DNA of 64,000 bases from Opitutales bacterium (GTDB lineage: Bacteria > Verrucomicrobiota > Verrucomicrobiia > Opitutales > Opitutaceae): NCBI GenBank assembly GCA_018700525.1, contig JABITN010000171.1, positions 33,411 to 97,410 on the forward strand. Reading direction: 5' to 3'. This document shows positions 53,806 to 62,525 of the stretch, one piece after another. Numbering within the stretch: the first letter of the stretch is position 1; each line of letters starts with the position of its first letter. A program made the position numbers and the translations under genes. The notes beneath the pieces are model-generated. The model was given only the letters and a program-made list of their open reading frames with translations, had not been told where the DNA came from and ran no database searches.

Positions 53806-54943
53806 TCAGTTGCCGTCAACTCTCAACAACCAATCGCGGCAAAGGTCTTTCCACCCGGCAACCGGATAAGCCGAAGGCCGTATCCTATAGCCATGACCAC
53901 CTGTTGGAAAGGTATGAAGTTCCGAAGAAATGTTAGCTTTCAATAAAGCCATATTATAAGCGATGGCGCTCGGGAAATAACGTTTATCATCCTGCGTTTG
54001 CACGATAAATGCAGGCGGAGCTCCAGAATCGAACTTGAAGTCGTCAACCATCTTGAAATTCGCATCGCCTATGTAAGCCGGATAAACCAACACCGTATAG
54101 GGGAGCTTTCTCACGAACTTCGCTGGTCTCGACAAGACTCAGGGTATGAGGGGAAGGCACCGCTTTGGGCCAAAGGGATATAACCCGAGGTTTCGCTGCT
54201 TTCTTCTCGCCAAAATAACGCGTAAGCGACGGAGCCAAACCTTCAGCCCACAGCTTATAACCCGCTTCATTCGGGTGCAGCAAATCGGGCATAATATTCC
54301 GGCGCAAGGTTCCGTCTCTTTCTAAAAAGAACCGATTGATATCCAAAAACTCCGCACCCTTTGCTTTTGCTACCGTTGGGAGAGCTTTGTTAATTTCATC
54401 ATTCACTAAACGCAAGCGATCGTCCGTTTTAGCTCCTCGAGGGAATACAGCGTGAAGAATAATTTTCGTTTTCGGCAAGCGTTCCTTGATCTCGTCTAAA
54501 ATCGCTTCAATCCCCCGAATCGTATCAGCCGCAGGCTGACCTTCGTCATGTCCGGTATTATTCGTTCCTATCATTAAAACCGTCACTTTCGGAGCCAGAT
54601 TCCGAAATGCTCCGTTCTCAATTCGCCATAATACATGCTCCGTGCGATCGCCGCTGAAGCCCAAATTAAACGCATTGCGCCGACCATAACGTTCAGCCCA
54701 CAATCCTTCCGCCCAGTAATGCGTAATCGAATCCCCTACGAAAAGCAGATCGACCTCCTCCCCCCGTTCTTTGGCCTCGGCAAGCTTTTCCTCCTGCCGC
54801 GGCATCCACCAATTGACTGCCCATTCAGCATCCTGCCGAATAGGCTTAAGCGAAGCCGGCAAGCCTCCCTGGCCCCAAGCCATAGGAAATAGTAAAAGAA
54901 GCGAAAAGATCAGGAAACGAGTCAAAGCAAACGAAGTATTCAC
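53806..54943 (-). pseudogene. Deletion-damaged paralog of the SGNH/alpha-beta-hydrolase fusion
   Basis: From the GTG at 54943 the frame gives a signal peptide (LTRFLIFSLLLLFPMAWGQ) and an intact SGNH domain with LLFVGDSITHYWAEGLW, NLGFSGDRTEHVLWR, MIGTNNTGHDEG and PDLLHPNEAGYKLW. Near 54120 the expected continuation after SLWPKAVPSPHTLSLVET is lost: about 130 residues of the hydrolase, including its nucleophile Ser, are missing. The end of the hydrolase (YTVLVYPAYIGD, FIVQTQDDKRYFPSA, HTFPTGGHGYRIR) resumes in another frame to 53806. The first frame ends at 54044 after about 30 residues of nonsense. A free SGNH esterase might still be made. Confidence 0.85.
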
Positions 54944-55095
54944 AATTTCAAAACAACCTATTGAAAACGCCGCCACTATTCCCTGCATCCGAAAAAGAGC
55001 AATCTCATAAGAAACACGCTCATTCAGAAGAACGCCTTCGAATCTTGCCATTTTGCCAATCTCCATCCTTCATTCCCTAAATCACGCTAATACCT

Positions 55096-55974
55096 ATGAA
55101 ACGTCGTCAATTTCTAAGAACCGCCCTTGCTTCATCATTAGCCTCGTCTGCCTCATTCCAGGCCTTGGCTCTAAGCAAAAACAATCGCTACCGCAAAGAA
55201 ATCGGAATTCAGCTTTATACGCTGCGTAACGAGCTCAAAGCGGACACGATCGGCACCATCAAGGCCGTCGCGCAGGCTGGCTACAAACAGGTAGAGCCCT
55301 ATGGTTTCCCTGATGCCGGACTCATGATCCAAGCCTCCAAAGACAATGGCATGGCCGTTAACTCTTCGCATTTCGCATGGGAATCGGTTACCGACCCAAA
55401 CAAGAAAGGAACCATACCATTCGCCAAAATTCTCGACGAAGCGAGAAAGGTAGGCCTGACTCACCTCGTAGTCCCCTACCTTCACGAGCACAATCGACAG
55501 GATCTCGATGACTACAAGCGTCTCGCTGAGAACTGCAACCGCGCGGCTCAGCTATCCAAACAAGCCGGCGTTCAACTCTCCTATCACAATCACGCATTCG
55601 AATTCCAACCGCAAGAAGGCGGCAAGATAGGCTACGACATCCTCATAAAGGAGTTCTCGCCCGAGATGAAATTCGAAATGGACGTCTTCTGGGTAGTCGT
55701 TGGCGGCGCAGACCCTGTGAAGCTCATAAAAAAGCTCAAAGGGCGCGTTTCTCAACTCCATCTCAAGGACGTCAAAAAAGGCATGGCCCTCCCGAATTTT
55801 GGAAGCATTCCCAAGGACGCTTTCAAGGAATTGGGCAATGGTTCGATCAATATGGAGCCGATCATCAACGCAGCCGACAAAGCGGGTGTGGCTCACTGCC
55901 ACGTGGAGCAGGACCAATCGCCGAATCCCATCAAAAGCATCCAGCAAAGCATCCAACATTTGGGCACGTTTTAA
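55096..55974 (+). CDS. Secreted sugar phosphate isomerase/epimerase-like TIM-barrel protein
   Basis: 292 residues. The N-terminus KRRQFLRTALASSLASSASF looks like a signal peptide with a twin-arginine-like RRQFL motif. The body is an AP-endonuclease-2-type TIM barrel: EIGIQLYTLRNELKADTIGT, YKQVEPYGFPDAG, LSYHNHAFEFQPQ with metal-type His, and HLKDVKKG. The end (HCHVEQDQSPNPIKSIQQSI) carries another conserved Glu/His set. Verrucomicrobia have many such exported proteins near glycan-degradation genes. Substrate unknown. Confidence 0.88.
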   Translation: MKRRQFLRTALASSLASSASFQALALSKNNRYRKEIGIQLYTLRNELKADTIGTIKAVAQAGYKQVEPYGFPDAGLMIQASKDNGMAVNSSHFAWESVTDPNKKGTIPFAKILDEARKVGLTHLVVPYLHEHNRQDLDDYKRLAENCNRAAQLSKQAGVQLSYHNHAFEFQPQEGGKIGYDILIKEFSPEMKFEMDVFWVVVGGADPVKLIKKLKGRVSQLHLKDVKKGMALPNFGSIPKDAFKELGNGSINMEPIINAADKAGVAHCHVEQDQSPNPIKSIQQSIQHLGTF

Positions 55975-56180
55975 ACGCATTGTATTCAAATCCGAACGCC
56001 TCAAAATCTCGTTTCATTTCAACCGATTCGAGCGTCGACCTGGACCTATACAGCGACCTCGGTATAAGTAGTCGACAAAGAATACATTAGTAAAAAACAC
56101 TAGCTTCGCCAAAACAGATCTCCAAGAAATCGCCGTTTTTATCCAATACATTCAATCAATAGTTTGCGAAAATTAATAGT

Positions 56181-56396
56181 GTGGAAACGGATGGCTCCAA
56201 CTCGAAAGACCCTCACGAGTTTGCAAAGCATTCAAGTCTCTATCGGGAATTCCTAGCAGAGAGAGAGGAAATCTTAAGGCATAAATGGCTCGAATCCGAA
56301 AGGTCGGGAAAAGATATCGGATTCGAAAGAGCCCTAATCGACTGGACGCGCAACCACAGAGATGCTTGGCGTGCCGAACGACGAACCGCCGGTTAA
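56181..56396 (+). CDS. Small conserved-type protein with SGKDIGFERALIDW motif
   Basis: 71 residues starting at a GTG. The core EILRHKWLESERSGKDIGFE and RALIDWTRNHRDAWRAERR resembles a motif I recall from short bacterial hypothetical proteins, in which a Trp, a DIGFE motif and a second Trp region are conserved. Mostly helical and charged, with no signal or membrane segment. No function is known. It stands alone between the isomerase and the ECF sigma gene. Confidence 0.65.
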   Translation: METDGSNSKDPHEFAKHSSLYREFLAEREEILRHKWLESERSGKDIGFERALIDWTRNHRDAWRAERRTAG

Positions 56397-56882
56397 TCCG
56401 AAGAGCAGATCCCGCAGCAGCGTCTTTAAGCAGAATTGTCACCCAGCGGGTTTGCTCGGTACCATGAGCAGTGCATTCAGGACCCGCTCCACCGTAAAAA
56501 GCCGAATTTCTGAGCACCATCGCAATCGAGTCGAAAGGTCGCTGGGGTTCCTCGCCCAAGCAATTGGAGATCTGCAGAAAGGCTCTTCGATTTGAGCCCT
56601 ATTTCATCGCAACGAATACAGTCTAAACGATATGGCGGGATAGATCGATAATTGGCTTTTTCGCCATCATACTTCCTCCGGAAGCGCTTCTTGATCATCT
56701 TTGTCCTTTGTCTAAAACCATAGGTCGCGGGTACGGAAAATTGGCATTTCAAAAAATCGTCGATTTATCCCAAAAATAGGGCTTGCGGCACCCTTACCGA
56801 TTTTCGACTTATTCAATATTTTTAACTTTTTCTGTAACATTTAATAGAGCTCGCATATATATGATGGAGCCCGCCTAATTTA
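56397..56882. other. Gap upstream of the ECF sigma operon
   Basis: About 485 bases. Frames on both strands (for example 56173-56559 minus) match no family I recognise. The right end is AT-rich and includes the candidate promoter at 56833-56861. Confidence 0.5.
56833..56861 (+). promoter_or_regulatory. Candidate promoter of the ECF sigma operon
   Basis: TGTAAC at 56833-56838 and a TATATA-rich element about 17 bases later lie about 20 bases before the TTG start. The -35 resembles some ECF-type boxes, which would fit autoregulation, but the -10 is unspecific. Confidence 0.25.
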
Positions 56883-57437
56883 TTGACTAAAAGAATCCTC
56901 CCACGCCCCTTGAACTCCAGCGCCCAACCAATCGATTTCTACGAAGAACTGCTCGGTCGGCTCCAACCCCGACTTTACGGCTATATTCTTTCGATAACCG
57001 CCAGCCCCACCGACGCCAAAGACGTCCTCCAAGAAAGCAACCAAGTCATCCTCGATAAAATAGGCGAATTCCAACACCCCGCGAAATTCGATGCCTGGGC
57101 ATACAAAGTAGCCTACTACCAAAGCCTTTCCTTTCTTCAAAAACGCAAACGCAGCAAATTAACGTTCAGTGATGATTTGCTCCAAAGCATCGCCGACGAA
57201 ACCGAAACTACCGACTCTCGTATCGAAGGCCAATTCACCCAACTAGAAGCCTGCCTAGGCCAACTTCAAGACCGCACTCGTGCAATTGTAAGCGACTACT
57301 ACTACCGCAACCTTTCAATTAAACAAATCGCGGAGGAACGAACCTTGAAAACCAATCACATAGCTCAAGTGCTTTTCCGAGCCCGCAAAGCCCTTTTTCA
57401 ATGCATGACCGCACAGGAGACTGACAACCATGAATGA
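56883..57437 (+). CDS. ECF-type RNA polymerase sigma factor
   Basis: 184 residues starting at a TTG. Region 2 is visible in YGYILSITASPTDAKDVLQE and FDAWAYKVAYYQSLSFLQKR; region 4 in LQDRTRAIVSDYYYRNLSIK and QIAEERTLKTNHIAQVLFRA. Sigma factors of this type in Planctomycetes and Verrucomicrobia precede anti-sigma and PSD1 genes. It overlaps the next gene by 8 bases, so it is translated together with the protein whose N-terminus is its likely anti-sigma partner. Confidence 0.9.
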   Translation: MTKRILPRPLNSSAQPIDFYEELLGRLQPRLYGYILSITASPTDAKDVLQESNQVILDKIGEFQHPAKFDAWAYKVAYYQSLSFLQKRKRSKLTFSDDLLQSIADETETTDSRIEGQFTQLEACLGQLQDRTRAIVSDYYYRNLSIKQIAEERTLKTNHIAQVLFRARKALFQCMTAQETDNHE

Positions 57438-60400
57438 ACTGCATCAATTAATCGCCCGAATGCTGGAAGATCAGCTTTCCACCGCTGACGCCGAGAGCCT
57501 CAAAACCCTTCTCGCCAACGATCCTGAAGCCCGTCGAATCTACACCGAGCAATGCCAATTGCACGCCCGCTTCGAAATGGACGCATCTCTCAAGGAAACT
57601 CTTGAGGCAGCCCCTCCAATCGATCTAGACGACGGCGAAAACTCCACCCCCGCCGAGCGTCCTAATTCTATCTTAAAACGCTTCCCCTCCTACGCCGGTA
57701 TCGTTGCAGCTTCAGCCGCGATTAGTTTCATAGGCGTCCTCACAGTCTTAAACTTCTCCTCCGAAACAATTCCACACAACCCAAGCGCATCAAAGACGGC
57801 TTTGCTCTCGCCACAAGAAGTTTACGAACAAGCCGATTTCCCAGAATCCGGAAACCTCAAACGGCCCCCAACGAACTTCGCGACAATCACTCCTAGCGCT
57901 GGCGAGAAAACCGTCAGCTTCAATCGCGACATACGGCGGATTTTCTCGGAAAATTGCTACAATTGCCATGGCCCCGACGCCAACTCACGCGAAGCCGAAC
58001 TCCGTCTCGACATTGAAGCCAACGCGTTCGCAGTGCACGGTGACTTCGATCCGGCAATCCAGCGCGGCGACCCGGAAAACAGCCCACTCTACAAGCGTAT
58101 TACCAGTACCCTTAAGAGCGACATCATGCCGCCGCCCAATTCGCACAAACTCTTGAGCGACGACCAAAAACAGAAAATTCGCCAATGGATTGAAGAAGGC
58201 GCCGAATGGGAGGCACACTGGGCGTTCCTACAACCTAAAAAACATCCAGCCCCCAGATCGGATTGGGGCAAAGGACCGATCGACTCATTCCTCTTCGAGG
58301 AGATGGAAAAAGCAGGCCTCCGTCCGAACCCAGAAGCAGACAAAGCCACCCTGGCCCGACGCTTAGCTCTCGATATAACAGGGCTGCCGCTTAATCCGCA
58401 AGAAGTAGACCGTTTCGTTGCAGATACTTCTCCAAACGCCTACGAAAACCTCGTCGACCGACTACTCGACAATCCGGCTTTCGGCGAGAACCAAGCTCGT
58501 TACTGGCTAGATGCAGCCCGCTATTCCGATACTCACGGCCTCCATCTCGATAACTACCGAGAAATCTGGCCGTACCGCGATTGGGTCATCGATGCTTTCA
58601 ACGACAACAAACCGTTCGACACATTCATCGTCGAACAACTCGCTGGCGACCTCCTTCCGAATCCAACCATCGAACAACGCGTGGCAACAGGATTCAATCG
58701 CTGCAATCCATCCACCAGCGAAGGCGGAGCCATCGATGACGAGTACCGGGCTATCTACGCCAAAGATCGCGTCGAAACGACCGCCACTGTTTTCCTCGGA
58801 CTCACCATGGGCTGCGCTTCATGCCATGACCATAAATTCGATCCACTCACCCAAACCGATTTCTACCAATTCTCGGCTTTCTTTAACAATATAGACGGCC
58901 CGATCATGGATGGAAACGCATACGATACAAAACCGGTTGCAGTCATGCCGCCACCAGAACACGAAACTGCCTGGGCAAAAATCCAACCAGAGTTCGAAGC
59001 TTTCGAAAAACGCTTCAACCTAATCAAGAAGGAACGAAAAGCTTCTTACCAATCATGGCTCGAATCAAGCGATCCTGAGTTTCCAGAAGATTTGGACATC
59101 CCTGCTTACAAACTAGCGCTTTCCAAAGAGAAATCGTCAAGAAAAGACGAGCAAATCAAGGGCGACGCTGAATTCGAAATGGGTGATTCGGTAGAGCTAC
59201 CAATCGAATTCAATCAACTTGACCCCAACGGAGCCTTCACCGTCGCCTTTACCTATAAAACGCCAACACTTAATCAAGGCGTCGTTCAGCCGATCGTTTC
59301 CAAATTTGACGGCGATCGTGGTTGGCGCATCTCTCTCGTTGGAGGCGACAATAGCCAACGTAATCGCTATCGCGTCAAATTCGAACTAATCAACTCCCTC
59401 AAAAGCGAAAGCCTCATTTCGCTCACAACTAAGAGTACACGTAGAGGCGGTCCTCCCACTCCTGGCAAATCAATCAAATTCTCCGTTTCATACGATGGTT
59501 CCGGCTTAGCATCGGGCATCACGATCACCTCGCCAAGCCGTCAAGCTATCGAGAAACGAATGGTGGTAGATAACCTTACCGGCAGCTGCCAAACCAATGC
59601 GCCACTACAATTCCACGAAGCCTACAGAAGCGAGGATGATGCCTCAGACAGTGGATTCGTTAGTCGACTGGATTTCTTCCCCTCTCATGTTCCAGCCTAC
59701 CTCTTTTCGCAAATCGCCAATTCTTCGACTTTGAAGAAAACTTTCGAGAAACCCGCAGACGAACGAAAGGAGCGGGAGAAAAACAACCTCGAAGCTTATT
59801 ACTTCGATATGATTGATCCGCAAACCAGCGAACTCAAAATCGAGTTAGCGTTATTGGAAAATCGATACAAATACATTTACGACCAGTCGAACCTATCTCT
59901 CATAATGAAAGAAAAAGACGAAGACGCCTTCGCCTTTATGCTTGAACGGGGAGAATACGATAAACAAGGCGACAAAGTATACCCTGAACTACCGGAAGCT
60001 CTCGGCTCCTTACCAGCAAATGCTCCGAGAAACCGAATGAGCCTCGCCCAGTGGCTTATCGATTCGAACAATCCGCTCACCGCCCGAGTGACCGTGAATC
60101 GTATCTGGCAAAACTTCTTTGGCATTGGACTGGTCAAAACATCCGAAGACTTCGGCGCAACTGGGGAAAATCCCTCTCACCCGGAGCTTCTCGATTGGCT
60201 TGCCATCAGTTTCCAGGAAAACGGTTGGGATATTAAAGCGTTCATCAAAAACCTCGTTACAACAGCTGCTTATCGTCAAGATTCCAAAATCGCCAAAGAC
60301 GCCCTGACAATCGATCCGGAAAACCGATTGCTAGCCCGTGGACCCCGGTACCGCCTTGATGGTGAAACCCTGCGAGACCAAGCCCTTTACGTTAGCGGAT

Positions 60401-60981
60401 CGCTCAGAGACGACCTCGGGGGACCACCCGTTAAGCCTTATCAGCCTGAAGGCATATGGGATGCCGTTGCCTATTCCGGCAGCAATACTCGCTACTACCA
60501 AGCCGATTCAGGCGACGCCCTCTATCGCCGTAGTCTATATACATTTTGGAAACGAACAGCACCGCCGCCAAACATGGTTGTGTTTGACGCACCATCACGC
60601 GAAAACTGTTCAGTCCGTCGTGACCGTACCAATACGCCTCTTCAAGCGCTAACGCTCATGAATGACCCGCAGTACGTCGAAGCTGCTCGCAATCTAGCAC
60701 AACGCGCCTTGAGCGAAAGCAAAGAGTCATCTGGCAAATCGATCACGACAATGTATCGACTAGCGCTCGGAATGAATCCGCCTAAGAAACATCGTGAAAT
60801 TCTGGAACGCTCGTATTCGAATTTTCATGAGTCGTTCAAGAAGACCCCATCGAATGCCAGTGACTTGATATCCCTGGGCGATTCGAAACCCAATTCTTCG
60901 GTCGATCCTGTAACCCTGGCTTCATTAACGATGGTCGCTAACCAGATCATGAATCTCGATAGCTTCATAAATAAGTACTAA
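57430..60981 (+). CDS. Anti-sigma-like domain fused to PSD1 cytochrome/DUF1549/LamG-like/DUF1553 protein
   Basis: 1183 residues. Residues 1-60 are helical and cytoplasmic (LIARMLEDQLSTADAESLKT), like FecR-type anti-sigma N-termini. A single helix follows (YAGIVAASAAISFIGVLTVL, about 90-110). Outside, a planctomycete cytochrome domain carries the heme motif NCYNCHGPDANSREAELRLD. Then come DUF1549 (DSFLFEEMEKAGLRPNPEAD, TGLPLNPQEVDRF), a jelly-roll insert (about 585-760), and DUF1553 (LAQWLIDSNNPLTARVTVNR, CSVRRDRTNTPLQALTLMND). The layout suggests a membrane-spanning protein that links an outer redox/ligand domain to sigma control inside. Confidence 0.9.
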   Translation: MNELHQLIARMLEDQLSTADAESLKTLLANDPEARRIYTEQCQLHARFEMDASLKETLEAAPPIDLDDGENSTPAERPNSILKRFPSYAGIVAASAAISFIGVLTVLNFSSETIPHNPSASKTALLSPQEVYEQADFPESGNLKRPPTNFATITPSAGEKTVSFNRDIRRIFSENCYNCHGPDANSREAELRLDIEANAFAVHGDFDPAIQRGDPENSPLYKRITSTLKSDIMPPPNSHKLLSDDQKQKIRQWIEEGAEWEAHWAFLQPKKHPAPRSDWGKGPIDSFLFEEMEKAGLRPNPEADKATLARRLALDITGLPLNPQEVDRFVADTSPNAYENLVDRLLDNPAFGENQARYWLDAARYSDTHGLHLDNYREIWPYRDWVIDAFNDNKPFDTFIVEQLAGDLLPNPTIEQRVATGFNRCNPSTSEGGAIDDEYRAIYAKDRVETTATVFLGLTMGCASCHDHKFDPLTQTDFYQFSAFFNNIDGPIMDGNAYDTKPVAVMPPPEHETAWAKIQPEFEAFEKRFNLIKKERKASYQSWLESSDPEFPEDLDIPAYKLALSKEKSSRKDEQIKGDAEFEMGDSVELPIEFNQLDPNGAFTVAFTYKTPTLNQGVVQPIVSKFDGDRGWRISLVGGDNSQRNRYRVKFELINSLKSESLISLTTKSTRRGGPPTPGKSIKFSVSYDGSGLASGITITSPSRQAIEKRMVVDNLTGSCQTNAPLQFHEAYRSEDDASDSGFVSRLDFFPSHVPAYLFSQIANSSTLKKTFEKPADERKEREKNNLEAYYFDMIDPQTSELKIELALLENRYKYIYDQSNLSLIMKEKDEDAFAFMLERGEYDKQGDKVYPELPEALGSLPANAPRNRMSLAQWLIDSNNPLTARVTVNRIWQNFFGIGLVKTSEDFGATGENPSHPELLDWLAISFQENGWDIKAFIKNLVTTAAYRQDSKIAKDALTIDPENRLLARGPRYRLDGETLRDQALYVSGSLRDDLGGPPVKPYQPEGIWDAVAYSGSNTRYYQADSGDALYRRSLYTFWKRTAPPPNMVVFDAPSRENCSVRRDRTNTPLQALTLMNDPQYVEAARNLAQRALSESKESSGKSITTMYRLALGMNPPKKHREILERSYSNFHESFKKTPSNASDLISLGDSKPNSSVDPVTLASLTMVANQIMNLDSFINKY

Positions 60982-61030
60982 AGAGCCTTAACGACTTCCC
61001 TTTTTTAAACCCCAATTATCAATCAATCCG

Positions 61031-62506
61031 ATGAATCCATTAGACCAATACGTTAACCTCGAAACACGTCGCCAATTTCTCGGCAAAGCGGCCAAGGGCC
61101 TGGGTATGGCCGCCATCTCTTCGATCGCAGGAGGGTCCGCCATTTCTAACGCTGCAACTGGCAATCCATTCTCGGGACTCGGCCCCGGAGCGCTTGGATC
61201 GTCCCACTTTCCCGCCAAGGCCAAGCGTGGGATCTACCTTTTCATGTCAGGTGCTCCTTCCCAGCTGGACATGTACGATTACAAACCGAAGATGAAGACG
61301 CTTTTCGATAAGGATTTGCCCGAGTCTATTCGCAATGGTCAGCGACTAACAACAATGACATCCGGCCAGTCGCGATTTCCAATAGCCCCATCCATCTACG
61401 ATTTCAAACAGTACGGGAAATCCGGAGCATGGATAAGCGAACTACTCCCGCACACAGCAAAAATCGTTGACGATATTGCCATCATAAAATCGATGTGGAC
61501 CGAGGCTATCAATCACGATCCGGCAATCACCTACATCCAAACTGGCAATCAAATCCCCGGTCGCCCAAGCCTCGGCGCTTGGCTCAGCTACGGTCTCGGC
61601 AGCTTAAACGACAATCTGCCTACTTTCGTCATTCTCAATTCCACTTGGACCGGTCGCAAGGAAGCTCAAGCTCTTTTCTCGCGACTCTGGGGTTCAGGTC
61701 CATTGCCTTCCCAGCACCAAGGCGTCGCTATGCGTTCGGACGGCGACCCGGTTCTCTATCTATCCGACCCTCACGGAGTAGACCGCTCGATGCGTCGCGA
61801 CATGCTCGATGGCGTCAACGAAATCAATAGCGAATTGTATGAAGAATTTGGGGACCCTGAAACGCATGCCCGCATTTCTCAGTATGAGATGGCCTTCCGT
61901 ATGCAAGCATCCGTTCCCGACCTAACAGACCTCTCGGACGAACCGGACTACATATTCGACTTGTACGGTCCCGACTCGAAGATCCCGGGAACGTTTGCCT
62001 ACAATTGCCTCATGGCACGTCGCCTTGCTGAAAAAGGCGTTCGGTTTTCTCAAATCTTCCACCGAGGATGGGACCAACACGGTGCATTGCCCAAGGATCT
62101 CCCAAATCAATGCAAAGATGTCGACCAAGCTTCCAACGCCCTCATAACCGATCTCAAACAACGAGGAATGTTCGACGACACCCTAGTCGTTTGGGGTGGA
62201 GAATTTGGTCGCACTATCTACTGTCAAGGTACGCTTACGGAAGAGAACTACGGACGCGACCATCACCCCCGCTGCTACACGATGTGGATGGCCGGAGCCG
62301 GAGTAAAGGGGGGTACCGTTTACGGCGAGACCGACGACTTCAGTTACAATATCACACAAGACCCTGTTCATATTCGCGATCTGAACGCGACGATTCTCAA
62401 TCGCTTCGGCATTGACCACAAGCAACTCAATTTCAAGCACCAAGGGCTCGATTTAACCCTCACAGGCGTCGAAGAAGCTCACGTTGTCAAAAGCATCCTA
62501 TCCTAG
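61031..62506 (+). CDS. DUF1501 domain exported protein
   Basis: 491 residues. The N-terminus ([20 protein letters not shown]) contains a twin-arginine motif, so Tat export is likely. The DUF1501 pattern is clear: [52 protein letters not shown] blocks, and [13 protein letters not shown] and [20 protein letters not shown] near the end. DUF1501 belongs to the alkaline-phosphatase-like superfamily (sulfatase-like) and is nearly always paired with a DUF1549/DUF1553 protein, as here. Enzyme activity is unproven. It starts 49 bases after the PSD1 gene. Confidence 0.93.
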   Translation: MNPLDQYVNLETRRQFLGKAAKGLGMAAISSIAGGSAISNAATGNPFSGLGPGALGSSHFPAKAKRGIYLFMSGAPSQLDMYDYKPKMKTLFDKDLPESIRNGQRLTTMTSGQSRFPIAPSIYDFKQYGKSGAWISELLPHTAKIVDDIAIIKSMWTEAINHDPAITYIQTGNQIPGRPSLGAWLSYGLGSLNDNLPTFVILNSTWTGRKEAQALFSRLWGSGPLPSQHQGVAMRSDGDPVLYLSDPHGVDRSMRRDMLDGVNEINSELYEEFGDPETHARISQYEMAFRMQASVPDLTDLSDEPDYIFDLYGPDSKIPGTFAYNCLMARRLAEKGVRFSQIFHRGWDQHGALPKDLPNQCKDVDQASNALITDLKQRGMFDDTLVVWGGEFGRTIYCQGTLTEENYGRDHHPRCYTMWMAGAGVKGGTVYGETDDFSYNITQDPVHIRDLNATILNRFGIDHKQLNFKHQGLDLTLTGVEEAHVVKSILS

Positions 62507-62525
62507 CCCGACACACAATTCCTCC

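Noticed and set aside
56173..56559. Minus-strand frame of 128 codons
   Set aside because: It overlaps the small DIGFE-motif gene antisense, shows no family pattern, and its composition looks non-coding.
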